DNA from: CAIQJJ01 sp964606085
GTDB taxonomy: Bacteria > Chloroflexota > Anaerolineae > Anaerolineales > UBA4823
Reading direction: 5' to 3'
Length of the DNA: 60,389 nucleotides
NCBI GenBank assembly: GCA_964606085.1
Contig: CAZSFD010000021.1
Location: 1-60,389 of the forward strand
Positions 24,156 to 32,972 of this stretch are shown in pieces. A program made the translations under genes and the position numbers. The notes below the pieces were generated by a model. That model did no database searches. It was not told the origin of the DNA and was given only the letters and a program-made list of their open reading frames with translations. Each line of letters starts with the position of its first letter. Position 1 is the first letter of the stretch.

Positions 24156-25433
24156 CGCCAACGCCTGATCCAAATCCCACAAAATATCTTCCACATCTTC
24201 CAACCCGATGCTCAGGCGGATGAAATCGGGCGAGACGCCAGCGCTGACCTGGTCGGCTTCGCTGAGCTGGCTGTGGGTGGTGGAGGCCGGGTGGATGGCG
24301 AGCGAGCGGGCGTCGCCGACGTTGGCCAGGTGGCTGAACAATTGCAGGCCTTCGATGAACTTCTTGCCCGCTTCCAGCCCGCCCTTAACGCCGAAGCCGA
24401 GGATAGCGCCGGGGCCTTTGGGCAGGTAACGTTTGGCGCGTGCGTAATCGGGGTGGCTTTTCAGGCCGGGATACTTCACCCAACTGACCTTGGGGTGCTT
24501 TTCGAGGTATTCGGCCACGGCCTGGGCGTTCTGCACGTGGCGATCCATGCGCAGGCTGAGCGTTTCGACGCCCTGGATGGTCTGCCAGCTATTGAACGGG
24601 CTTTGGCAGGCGCCCACATCGCGCAACACGTGTACACGGGCCTTGATCGCAAACGGAGGCAGGCCCACACCAACCAGGTCGGCATAGACCAGGCCGTGAT
24701 AGCTGGCGTCTGGCTCGGTGAAGTTGGGGTAGCGTCCGCTGCGCCAGTCGAAGTTGCCGCCATCTACGATGATGCCGCCGATAGACGTGCCATGCCCGCC
24801 GATGAACTTGGTGGTGCTGTGCGTGATCACATTAGCGCCCCACTCGAACGGGCGGAACAGATAGGGCGTGGCGAAGGTGTTGTCAATGAACAGCACGATC
24901 TTGTGCCGTTGGGCAATTTCGGCCACTTCCTCGAACGGGAAGACCGAAATATCGGGGTTGCCGAGTGTTTCGCCGTAGATGATTTTGGTGTTGGGGCGGA
25001 TGGCGGCCTCGAAGTTTTTGGGGTCGCTGGGGTCTACAAAGGTAGTCTCAATGCCGAGTTTGGTCAGCGTGTACTTGAACTGATTGTATGTGCCGCCATA
25101 CAAACGGCTGGATGAAACGATATGATCGCCGGCGTTGCAGAGCGTGAAAATCGCCTGCGCCTGGGCGGCGTGTCCGCTGCTGGCGGCCAGGGCTGCCACG
25201 CCGCCTTCCAGATCGGCGATGCGCTGCTCCAGCACGTCGGTGGTGGGGTTCATCAGGCGGGTGTAGATATTGCCCAGTTCTTTGAGGGCGAACAGGTTGG
25301 CGGCGTGTTCGGTGCTTTTGAACTGGTACGAGGTGGTCTGGTACAGCGGCACGGCGCGTGACCCCGTGGTGGGGTCGGGCGAATAGCCCGAATGCAGTTG
25401 GCGGGTGGTGAAACCAAGTTTTCGAGTGGACAT
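24153..25433 (-). CDS. metY: O-acetylhomoserine sulfhydrylase (MetY)
   Basis: 426 aa, matching the length of MetY. It is a PLP enzyme that makes homocysteine from O-acetylhomoserine and sulfide. Key sites: RIADLEGGVAALAASSGHAA, PDISVFPFEEV, LFIDNTFATPYLFRPFEWGA and the PLP lysine K209 in THSTTKFIGGHGTSIGG. The C-terminal LIHPASTTHSQL-like AIHPASTTHSQLSEADQVSA is present. AAGGAGAT lies upstream of the ATG. The gene is controlled by the SAM-I riboswitch just upstream, and metA follows on the same strand. Confidence 0.95.
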   Translation of the reverse strand: MSTRKLGFTTRQLHSGYSPDPTTGSRAVPLYQTTSYQFKSTEHAANLFALKELGNIYTRLMNPTTDVLEQRIADLEGGVAALAASSGHAAQAQAIFTLCNAGDHIVSSSRLYGGTYNQFKYTLTKLGIETTFVDPSDPKNFEAAIRPNTKIIYGETLGNPDISVFPFEEVAEIAQRHKIVLFIDNTFATPYLFRPFEWGANVITHSTTKFIGGHGTSIGGIIVDGGNFDWRSGRYPNFTEPDASYHGLVYADLVGVGLPPFAIKARVHVLRDVGACQSPFNSWQTIQGVETLSLRMDRHVQNAQAVAEYLEKHPKVSWVKYPGLKSHPDYARAKRYLPKGPGAILGFGVKGGLEAGKKFIEGLQLFSHLANVGDARSLAIHPASTTHSQLSEADQVSAGVSPDFIRLSIGLEDVEDILWDLDQALA

Positions 25434-25461
25434 GGGAAAAATCTCCTTTGGAATATGGATT

Positions 25462-25500
25462 AAACAAAAAACCTCTTCTTATCATCTGAAAGAAGAGGTT
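25462..25500 (-). terminator. Terminator of the SAM-I riboswitch
   Basis: The arms aacctcttctt and aagaagaggtt close over a 9-nt loop; on the minus strand the stem is followed by a T run. It lies between the aptamer and the metY ribosome site, as expected for a SAM-dependent OFF switch. Confidence 0.93.
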
Positions 25501-25519
25501 GACATACAGCCTGACCATC

Positions 25520-25656
25520 TCCTCTCATCTTCCAGATTTGATAGCCAGTGGCTATCACTACGCTGCCGGATTTGGCACCTTGCTTGAACAGTTTTGCTGT
25601 TCAGCAGGTTGTCGAGGCATCATCGGGCCGGTCCCTCCGCCTCTCTGGATAAGAGT
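25520..25656 (-). ncRNA. SAM-I riboswitch (S-box) aptamer
   Basis: On the minus strand the hallmarks are CTTATCCAGAGAGGCGGAGG, GGCCCGATGATGCC, CAACCTGC, AAGGTGCCAAATCC and a closing GATGAGAG. When SAM is high, the downstream terminator forms and metY is shut off. The class is known from other bacteria; the match here is by consensus. Confidence 0.96.
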
Positions 25657-25689
25657 AAAAATATCCGAATTGGTTGTTAATGTTGCTGG

Positions 25690-25718
25690 TTTATATCATG
25701 CGCATTTCAGCCTGTCAA
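25690..25718 (-). promoter_or_regulatory. Promoter of the riboswitch-metY transcript
   Basis: On the minus strand: TTGACA (25713-25718), a 17-bp spacer and TATAAA (25690-25695). The predicted start is near 25683, just before the aptamer. Confidence 0.8.
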
Positions 25719-25747
25719 GGATTTTATCTGACAAAATAGCTCCGAAA

Positions 25748-28700
25748 TTAAGGCGACGGCCAACTCAGCCAGGATGGATAGGTGACCTGCACCTCCGACC
25801 CGTTGACGACCAGCGGCATACTCACCTGGTATAGTTGCCCATTGGCGGTGTCGGCCAGCCAGATGCCAGGCATCGCGCGATAAATCCCAATGTTGGTGGC
25901 CTGGAGTACCAGCCATTTGCCATCGGCACTGAAGGTTGCCGGGGTAAATTCGGCATTGCTGATACGAATCTCGCTACCCCAATCGGTGTTACTCAACCAC
26001 ACTGCTTCCCGCATCACATCGGTTGCGAATGCGCTGAAGGCCACCTGGCGGCCATCAGCGCTCCACACCAGTTTGCCTGGCGGAATGGGGGTCATGGGCG
26101 TATGCAGGTGTAGCAACTGATGGGTTTTAGCGGCCAGATCGAAAACGATAATCCCCGCCTGTTCCACGCCACCGCTTTCCCAACCGCTGACCCAACTCCA
26201 CGAGACTTTCGCTCCATCGGGTGACCAGGCCGGGTGGATGAACCATTGGCCTTCGACATTCTCGAAGCCGTATTCCGTCGGGTTCAGCGTTGCAGCGCGT
26301 CCGGCCTTCCAATCGTACAGCCACAGCGAGGCGTCGCAGCCGAAAGCGATCTGCTGCCCATTGGGTGATGGGGCAGGCGGGTAACAAGAAGAATGCTCGC
26401 CATCCAAAACGGCATATCCCGTGCCATCGGTGCGAATGGCCGTAAGGCGGCCCGCTAACATGGGTTGTTCGGCGTCTGCTGGGTACGAATTGAACAACAC
26501 CCATTCGGGGTGTGCCAGCCAGCCGACGGGTGAGTCTTCGGCGCGTTGATCGGTCATGGTCAGGCGCAGTAGGTGATCGGCGGCCAGATCAGTGATCCAG
26601 ATGTCAGCAGGGCCGCCATCGGCATTGCCAACCACGTTGAACCCCCAACGACCATCGGGTGAGACCGCTACGAGCGTTTGATCGGTGATGTGGACGGCAA
26701 CGCCATCGCTCCCGACCCGCCAAAAACCTGTATCGCCCACGATCAACCCCGCCAGCGTTTGAGGTGGCAAGGGTGGGGCGCTGATCGGTGTGGGGGTAGG
26801 CGGCGAGACCACCACTGGCAGCCCGCCGCTGGTGGTGATGTAAGCGCCCCAAAGCCACGCCAGGCTGTCGGCAGCCGGAGCATATTCGATTTGCACCCAC
26901 GAGCCATCGGGCGATTGTCCGAGCGCCATCACCTGTGTCCCGCCAGCGATCACGCCAATGACATCATATTCTACGGCAGGGCCGGCGCGCACGTTGACCC
27001 ACTCTTCGCTGGCTGCAACCACACCGACGCCAGGTGTTTGCAGTTGGGGTGAGTTTTGCATAGCGATCAGCGGCGGCAAGGATGGGTCTTGCAGGCGGGC
27101 CAAAATATGCTGCCTGGCAGCTTCCTCGTCGAAATGGTAGGCGGCGAGGGTGTCTTGCGCCTTGCCGGGGAACAGGCGCGCCAGTTCGCTGGCGTAGTCG
27201 GCTCCTGGGATGGGCGAGTCGATCCCCACCACGCGGCCATTGAGATCGAGCGTCACCACCGCCGGGAAGCTGGCGGCGTCTGTTTCATTGTTATTGACCG
27301 GCAGGCAGTAGGCCCAAATGTATTCCGTCTGGTCGCCGCGGCCCCATACATCCCATTCGCACAGCCGTGTGCCATAGCCTTCCCAATGATGACCCGACAG
27401 GGCGGCTTCGTACGCATTCCAATCGGGAACGGGGGTGGCGTCGGCGTTGGCAGGGCCGTTGGCAACCGGTGTTTCGTTGGGGGTGGGCGTGAGGGCGGAA
27501 ACGCCGGGCAGGGTAAATTCCCACGGGCCGCTGACGGTGATGGAGGCCTGGTAAGCCTCGCTGACAATGCGTTGGGCCTCGTCGTCGCTCATCTCTTGCG
27601 GTTTGGCCGTGATTTCTGCGTTCAACGTGTGTGGTTCGGTGCTGCATTGGATTTGAATGCCGCTGTTTTGCCCATCGAGCAGCGGCTGCACCTTTTCCGT
27701 CAGCCACTGGCAGTATTCCCCTTCGTTGGGATCGGCGTGGAACGATAAGACCTCCAGCCGCGCCCCATCCAGGTTGACCGTTTCAGGGATGGTGAAACTG
27801 ACCGCGTCGCAGCGATAGCCGCGTTGCCCGTTTGCCGGTGCGAGCATGTTGACCAGCCCGGCCTCATAAGAGAGATCGTTCCGCTCGTCTCGTCCGTCGA
27901 GCCACAGACGAATCCGGTCAGGCAGCCATTGGTCGCTCCAGGGCAGCATTTCGTAACACAAACGCACGCCAACCGACTCGCCGCTGCGGTAGTAGTTCGA
28001 TACTTGTACGGTAGGCACTGGTCTGATCGAACTGACGATTTGCACGATAACCGGGCGTACATGGGTTAGATAATCTTGATAGGCGGCGGCATCGTTGGTG
28101 GATGAACCATAAAAGATGCGCAGTTCCGGCGAAATATCCAGCGTCATTTGTTCGTATAGCGCACCGGTCGCGTCGGTGGCTTCCCAACCTGTGGCCTCGA
28201 AGCGCTGCCCCGCGGCCAGGATGTCCTCGCTTTTGACGTTGGCGGGCAGGTCGCTGCTGTTGCTCAGGCCAATGCAGACCCAGTCCACGCCGGGGTCGCG
28301 CCGGGCAGCAATGCGGATCACGCCGCTGCGGTAGGCGATATCCACACACAGGTGGTTGCCGTAGGTTTGCGCCAATTGCTCCAGATATTGCGCCAGGTCT
28401 ACGCCCTCAGGCAGCGCTTCGGGGTGAGCGTCGGGCGCAATCTGGCGTAAATCTTCGAGGGTAAGCGTGGCCTCGATGGGCAGGCGGAATTGATAACCGG
28501 CGGGATCATTGCGATAGGTGATCCAGTCATCTTCTTTGGTCACGATTGGCAGCGGGCCAGGTTGGACTTCTGGCGTGGGCGTCGCGCCTGGCAAAAGCGT
28601 GGCGGTGGGTGCTGCGGTTGCGACGGGGGGGGCGGAAGGTGGCGGGCTGGCCGTGGCAGACGGCGCGGCGGTTTCACCGGTGGCGGGAGCGGCAGCGCGA

Positions 28701-28948
28701 AAACGCATGGCCCCATTGAGCAGAGCAAGCAAGGCCACCAGGGCAATGGCAACAGCCGCGGTCTGCCAGGCGGCACGCAGGAACGGCTGCCACGAGCGGC
28801 GAGGCGGCAGGGCAGAATGACGGGCCAGTTCGCTCTCGAGGCGGATGGCGAATGCCGCCGCTGGGTGGATGCTTTCAGCCAGGTTGTGCAGACCCTCGGC
28901 CAGGGTGTTTTCGGCTTCGTCAGGAGAATAGGGTTGTGGGTGGGTCAT
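25748..28948 (-). CDS. Very large membrane-anchored anti-sigma-like protein with SH3 and beta-propeller domains
   Basis: 1066 aa. A short cytoplasmic part (about 1-58) precedes one membrane helix (about 61-80). A Thr/Pro/Ala linker follows, then a large extracytoplasmic region. It includes a bacterial SH3-like segment with EEWVNVRAGPAVEYDVIGVI (about 640-710) and a C-terminal TolB/WD40-like propeller with repeated SPDGRW, SPNGQQ, SPDGAK, SADGRQ and SADGKW motifs. The ATG at 28948 overlaps the stop of the ECF sigma gene (ATGA), so it is very likely the sigma's regulator. The longer open frame upstream (to 29239) overlaps the sigma gene and is not used. The ligand is unknown. Confidence 0.82.
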   Translation of the reverse strand: MTHPQPYSPDEAENTLAEGLHNLAESIHPAAAFAIRLESELARHSALPPRRSWQPFLRAAWQTAAVAIALVALLALLNGAMRFRAAAPATGETAAPSATASPPPSAPPVATAAPTATLLPGATPTPEVQPGPLPIVTKEDDWITYRNDPAGYQFRLPIEATLTLEDLRQIAPDAHPEALPEGVDLAQYLEQLAQTYGNHLCVDIAYRSGVIRIAARRDPGVDWVCIGLSNSSDLPANVKSEDILAAGQRFEATGWEATDATGALYEQMTLDISPELRIFYGSSTNDAAAYQDYLTHVRPVIVQIVSSIRPVPTVQVSNYYRSGESVGVRLCYEMLPWSDQWLPDRIRLWLDGRDERNDLSYEAGLVNMLAPANGQRGYRCDAVSFTIPETVNLDGARLEVLSFHADPNEGEYCQWLTEKVQPLLDGQNSGIQIQCSTEPHTLNAEITAKPQEMSDDEAQRIVSEAYQASITVSGPWEFTLPGVSALTPTPNETPVANGPANADATPVPDWNAYEAALSGHHWEGYGTRLCEWDVWGRGDQTEYIWAYCLPVNNNETDAASFPAVVTLDLNGRVVGIDSPIPGADYASELARLFPGKAQDTLAAYHFDEEAARQHILARLQDPSLPPLIAMQNSPQLQTPGVGVVAASEEWVNVRAGPAVEYDVIGVIAGGTQVMALGQSPDGSWVQIEYAPAADSLAWLWGAYITTSGGLPVVVSPPTPTPISAPPLPPQTLAGLIVGDTGFWRVGSDGVAVHITDQTLVAVSPDGRWGFNVVGNADGGPADIWITDLAADHLLRLTMTDQRAEDSPVGWLAHPEWVLFNSYPADAEQPMLAGRLTAIRTDGTGYAVLDGEHSSCYPPAPSPNGQQIAFGCDASLWLYDWKAGRAATLNPTEYGFENVEGQWFIHPAWSPDGAKVSWSWVSGWESGGVEQAGIIVFDLAAKTHQLLHLHTPMTPIPPGKLVWSADGRQVAFSAFATDVMREAVWLSNTDWGSEIRISNAEFTPATFSADGKWLVLQATNIGIYRAMPGIWLADTANGQLYQVSMPLVVNGSEVQVTYPSWLSWPSP

Positions 28949-29499
28949 TCCAGCACCTCCGGGGTGATCAACCGTTGGCGCAAGTCTGCCAGGCCGCGTT
29001 GCAGCAGCTTTTTCACGGCTTCGCTGTGCTTGCCCATGGCCTGCGCCGTTTCGTCCACGCTCAAGCCGCCAAAAAAATGCAGCGCCAGGGCTTCTGCCCG
29101 TTCTGGCGAAATTTCTTGCAAGGCGGCGCTCACCTGGGCCATTTGCAGGCGACGGGCGGCGCGTTCCTCGGTGGATGGCTGGCGGGCGGGGAGGGTCTCT
29201 GCGGTTTCGAGCGGAATGTGAGGGCGGGCGCGCCGCCAATGATCGGCCAATTTATGGCGGGCAATGCCGATCAGCCAGGTGGTGGGGGCGCTGCGTTGCG
29301 GGTTGTAGTGCTCGAATTTTTGAAAAGCGGCGTGGAAGGTTTCGGCAGTCAGGTCTTCAGCCGTGGGGATGTTGCCCGTGCGCGCCAGCAGATAGCGATA
29401 CACGCGGTCGAGATGCTGGCGGTAGAATTGGGTGAATGATGGGGAAAGCTCGGTTTCGAGCGGCACGTGGGCGGTCTGCTGTAAAGGGAAGGGTTCCAT
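28945..29499 (-). CDS. ECF-type RNA polymerase sigma factor
   Basis: 184 aa. Region 2 (about 22-90) contains FYRQHLDRVYRYLLARTGN and AEDLTAETFHAAFQKF, and ends TWLIGIARHKLADHWRR. Region 4 (about 125-178) contains LALHFFGGLSVDETAQAMGK followed by AVKKLLQRGLADLRQRL. It would direct RNA polymerase to a small set of stress or envelope genes. The ribosome site is GAGGAG. It is coupled to the 1066-aa membrane protein, which probably holds it inactive until a signal arrives. Confidence 0.93.
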   Translation of the reverse strand: MEPFPLQQTAHVPLETELSPSFTQFYRQHLDRVYRYLLARTGNIPTAEDLTAETFHAAFQKFEHYNPQRSAPTTWLIGIARHKLADHWRRARPHIPLETAETLPARQPSTEERAARRLQMAQVSAALQEISPERAEALALHFFGGLSVDETAQAMGKHSEAVKKLLQRGLADLRQRLITPEVLE

Positions 29500-29562
29500 T
29501 AAGGCTCCTCGCGCCAGAATTTCACCCGATGATTCGTCTTGCGTGAGAAAAAGGGGACAGGG

Positions 29563-30300
29563 CTACGAAAATTGCCGCCCCTGCCAGGCTAAATATAACG
29601 CAATCGAGCCAGCCACCGCCGCGTTGAGCGACTCGACCTGGCCGCGCATGGGCAGGCGCAGCAGCACATCGCACGAATCGCGCACCAGTTGGCGCATGCC
29701 CTGGCCTTCTGAGCCAACCACCAGCGCCAGCGCCCCATCCAGCCGCACCTGGTTGGGCGGCTGAGCGCTCTCAGAGCCTTCCAGCCCGATCACCCACACG
29801 TCCGCTTCTTTGAGCGTGGCGATGGTCTGGGCCAGGTTGGCCTGCGCCACCAGCAAATGCTCACTGGCCCCCGACGAGGCGTTGACCACGGCGGGCGTGA
29901 TCTCGGCGGTGTGCGCCAGCGGGATAATCACGCCGTGGATGCCCACGGCTTCGGCGGTGCGCAGCAGCGTGCCCAGGTTTTGCGGGTCTTGCAGGGCATC
30001 CAGCAGCAGCACAAAGGGCGGTTCCTGGCGTTCGGCGGCGCGGTCGAGAATGTCGGTCAGCGTGCGGTAGGGGTAGCCGCTGACTTCGAGCGCTACACCC
30101 TGGTGTTGGGCGTGAATTTTGTCGAGCTGCGGGCGCGGGGCTTGCCGGATGGGGATTTTGCGTTGCTGCGCCATTTGGATGATGTCGTTCAGGCGGCCTT
30201 TCGGCTGCGCGCTTTCGGCCAGCAAGAGTTGAAAACCCTGCCGCCGCCGGGCGCGCAGGGTTTCGTAGACAGCGTTCCGTGAGTAAATCCATTCTTTCAT
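29563..30300 (-). CDS. rlmB: RlmB-like 23S rRNA 2'-O-ribose methyltransferase (SpoU family)
   Basis: 245 aa. The N-terminal substrate-binding domain (WIYSRNAVYETLRARRRQGF, with HQGVALEVSGYPY) precedes the knotted SPOUT domain, with LLDALQDPQNLGTLLRTAEA, VVNASSGASEHL and the C-terminal LRLPMRGQVESLNAAVAGSI. It methylates a guanosine ribose in 23S rRNA, or a tRNA in related members. The start lies 1 bp after the cysS stop, so the two genes are coupled. Confidence 0.92.
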   Translation of the reverse strand: MKEWIYSRNAVYETLRARRRQGFQLLLAESAQPKGRLNDIIQMAQQRKIPIRQAPRPQLDKIHAQHQGVALEVSGYPYRTLTDILDRAAERQEPPFVLLLDALQDPQNLGTLLRTAEAVGIHGVIIPLAHTAEITPAVVNASSGASEHLLVAQANLAQTIATLKEADVWVIGLEGSESAQPPNQVRLDGALALVVGSEGQGMRQLVRDSCDVLLRLPMRGQVESLNAAVAGSIALYLAWQGRQFS

Positions 30301-30301
30301 G

Positions 30302-31678
30302 TTATTCCCAGCGCCAGGTGGTGCCGGTTTTGCTGTCTTCGATGAGGACGCCTAACGCTTTCAGGCGGTCGCGTACCAGGTCGGAGAGCGCCCACAGTTT
30401 TTGTTGGCGCAGTTCGCGGCGCATTTCGAGCAGCAGTTCGATGAAGGCGTCGGCTTGCCCGGCGGCTGCGGTGGCTTTTTCGGTGCGCAGGCCAAAGACC
30501 TGCATGAGTTGGCGCAGCAACGCCTGGCCGGGGGCAGCGTCGAGGCCGGCGTCTTTGGTCTGGTTGATCACGCGCACCAGGTCGAACAGGTGGCCGAGGG
30601 CGCCGGCGGAGTTGAAGTCGTCATCCATACACTCGATGAAGCCCTGGCGGGTGGTTTCGACCTGTTTTGCCAGGTCGGAGGAGGCCTGGCCGTTGGAGGG
30701 GGCCGGGCGCAGGGCGTTGCGCAGGCGTTCGAGGGCGGTCTCAGCCTGGGCGATGATCTCGTCGCCGAAGGTGAGCGGGTTGCGGTAGCTGGAGTTGAGG
30801 ATCATCATGCGCAGGGCATCGCCCTCGTGTTTGGAGAGAAAATCTTCGATGGTAATCAGGTTGCCGAGCGATTTGGACATTTTCTGTCCGGCGAGCTGCA
30901 TCATGCCGTTGTGAACCCAATAGCGGGCGAAGGGCTTGCCGGTCAGGCTTTCGGTCTGGGCGATCTCGTTTTCGTGGTGGGGGAAGATCAGGTCGTTGCC
31001 GCCGCCGTGGATGTCAATCTGCTGGCCGACATGGTGGAGGTTCATGGCGGAGCATTCGATGTGCCAGCCGGGGCGGCCAGGCCCCCACGGGCTTTCCCAG
31101 GCCGGTTCGCCGGGCTTGGCCGATTTCCACAGGGCGAAATCCATCGGGTGTTCTTTGCGCTCGTCTACGCCGATGCGTGCCCCGGCCTGCATGTCTTCGA
31201 GCTTGCGGCCGGAGAGTTTGCCGTAATCTTCATCTTTGGTGACGCGGAAGTAGACGTCGCCATTCACCTCGTAGGCGTAGCCGCTTTCGCCGAGTTCGCG
31301 AATCATCTTGACGATCTGGTCAATTTCCTGGGTGGCGCGGGGGTAGTGCGAGGCGGGCAGCACGTTCAGGTCGGCGATATGGTGCTGGTATTCACCGATG
31401 TAGCGTTCGGCCAACTGGATCGGTTCGATGCCTTCCTGATTGGCGCGCACGATGATTTTGTCGTCTACGTCGGTGTAGTTCATCACGTGGTAGACGTCGA
31501 AACCGCGGTATTCAAAGTAGCGCCGGATGATGTCGAAGACGATGGCCGACATGGCGTGACCGACATGCGCCTTGCTGTAAACCGTCGGGCCGCAGACGTA
31601 CATACTGACCTTACCCGGTTGGAGCGGGACAAATTCTTCTTTTTGGCGGGTGAGGGTGTTGTAAAGTTTGATGGACAT
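30302..31678 (-). CDS. cysS: Cysteinyl-tRNA synthetase
   Basis: 458 aa. It charges tRNA-Cys. The class I signatures are present: Zn-binding C29, TVYSKAHVGHAM (HIGH-type, about 36-43), WHIECSAM, IDIHGGGNDLIFPHHENEIAQ with the metal His/Cys set, and GQKMSKSLGN (KMSKS). AGGAG precedes the ATG. It lies between the PIN/TRAM gene and rlmB, an order also seen in Firmicutes (yacL...cysS...rlmB). Confidence 0.97.
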   Translation of the reverse strand: MSIKLYNTLTRQKEEFVPLQPGKVSMYVCGPTVYSKAHVGHAMSAIVFDIIRRYFEYRGFDVYHVMNYTDVDDKIIVRANQEGIEPIQLAERYIGEYQHHIADLNVLPASHYPRATQEIDQIVKMIRELGESGYAYEVNGDVYFRVTKDEDYGKLSGRKLEDMQAGARIGVDERKEHPMDFALWKSAKPGEPAWESPWGPGRPGWHIECSAMNLHHVGQQIDIHGGGNDLIFPHHENEIAQTESLTGKPFARYWVHNGMMQLAGQKMSKSLGNLITIEDFLSKHEGDALRMMILNSSYRNPLTFGDEIIAQAETALERLRNALRPAPSNGQASSDLAKQVETTRQGFIECMDDDFNSAGALGHLFDLVRVINQTKDAGLDAAPGQALLRQLMQVFGLRTEKATAAAGQADAFIELLLEMRRELRQQKLWALSDLVRDRLKALGVLIEDSKTGTTWRWE

Positions 31679-31708
31679 GGTAGCTCTCCTGAATTGGGGT
31701 TCTCTCGG

Positions 31709-32773
31709 TCAGTGTAAGTTTCCCAGGCGGGCAAAGACCATCCGCCCGGCAGCCGTTTGCAGCACTTTGGTTACAGTGACAACGGCTGTTTTATGGATGG
31801 CCGCGCGGCCATCTTCAACAACCACCATCGTGCCGTCGTCCAGATAGCCAACCCCCTGGCCGGATTCTTTGCCTTCCTGAATAATTTCGATTTCCAGGTT
31901 TTCGCCCGGCAGGAAGACTTGCTTGACGGCATTGGCTAACTCGTTGACATTCAGGATGGCTACGCCTTGCAAATCGGCCACGCGGTTGAGGTTGTAATCG
32001 TTGGTGAGGACGGGGCAGCGCAATTGTCGCGCCAGCACGATCAATTTATCATCCACTTCGCGTATGCCCTCCACGTCAATATCGCTGATGCGCACAGGGA
32101 TGACGCTCTCTTTTTGCAGGTTAGACAGCACATCCAGGCCGCGGCGGCCGCGCTGACGACGCAGGCTATCGGGTGAATCGGCAATATATTGCAACTCGTT
32201 CAGTACAAAGCGGGGGATCAGCAGTGAACCGACCAGAAAACCGGTTTTGGCAATATCGGCAATCCGGCCATCAATGATCACACTGGTATCCAACAAAATC
32301 GTGCGTGTGGGTGCTGCGGTGGCGGCCACACCTTCTTCAGCGGGGGATAAACGTGTTGGAAAATTTTTGAAAACACTGAACAGATCACCCTGGCGCATGA
32401 CGAATACGGAAACGCCAAAGTAGCTAAAAATCAACACTCCCACAAATGGCAAAATCTGGCCTGCTGGCGCTGGCAACAACGACAGCGGGAAGGCCAACAA
32501 TGCTGCCACCATCAGTCCGACCACCAGCCCAAACATTCCTGCGACCAGCGATTGCGCCGAAAGCTGCATCAAGGAGGCGCGCATGGCGCGCACCGGGCGA
32601 GTGGTGAGAAATGGCGTCAGGATCAACCCGGTGATGGATCCCAGTAAGGAGATGACAATAACATCTACAAATGTCACGCCAACCATAACTTCGCTCAAGA
32701 AGGCCCCCAAATACCCACCGCCAATGGCAAAGACAATCATGCCAATGATACGAAAAACAAATTCAATGCTCAT
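31709..32773 (-). CDS. PIN/TRAM-domain membrane protein (YacL type)
   Basis: 354 aa. Four hydrophobic helices (about 1-115) are followed by a PIN nuclease domain (about 145-270) with LLDTSVIIDGRIADIAKTGF, SLLIPRFVLNELQYIADSPD and LRCPVLTNDYNLNRVADLQG. A TRAM domain (about 285-345) holds GYLDDGTMVVVEDGRAAIHK. Family members are implicated in rRNA or tRNA handling near the membrane; the target is unproven. It is followed by cysS 30 bp downstream. Confidence 0.9.
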   Translation of the reverse strand: MSIEFVFRIIGMIVFAIGGGYLGAFLSEVMVGVTFVDVIVISLLGSITGLILTPFLTTRPVRAMRASLMQLSAQSLVAGMFGLVVGLMVAALLAFPLSLLPAPAGQILPFVGVLIFSYFGVSVFVMRQGDLFSVFKNFPTRLSPAEEGVAATAAPTRTILLDTSVIIDGRIADIAKTGFLVGSLLIPRFVLNELQYIADSPDSLRRQRGRRGLDVLSNLQKESVIPVRISDIDVEGIREVDDKLIVLARQLRCPVLTNDYNLNRVADLQGVAILNVNELANAVKQVFLPGENLEIEIIQEGKESGQGVGYLDDGTMVVVEDGRAAIHKTAVVTVTKVLQTAAGRMVFARLGNLH

Positions 32774-32886
32774 TGAATAACTCCTGAAAATAAACTAAGC
32801 AAAAATTTAACCAAATAATAACAAGCGGATGATAGCACGGGCATATTATCCCGTCAACGCTGGCCTTAGAAGACGTACGGCTCGAC

Positions 32887-32892
32887 TATAAT
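32887..32892 (+). promoter_or_regulatory. -10 element of the transporter gene
   Basis: A perfect TATAAT on the plus strand, about 80 bp before the ATG at 32973. The -35 is weak. Confidence 0.4.
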
Positions 32893-32972
32893 AGTACCTG
32901 ACCTGTGAACGCCTGATACAAAACGTGAGAATTTCTCACTATTTTCTGTTGAGACCGAAATTTGGAGAATGT

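Noticed and set aside
28949..29239. N-terminal extension of the 1066-aa protein
   Set aside because: It overlaps the sigma gene in another frame; the ATGA overlap at 28945-28948 is the natural start.
30401..31717. 438-aa open frame on the plus strand
   Set aside because: Shadow of cysS on the other strand; composition unnatural.
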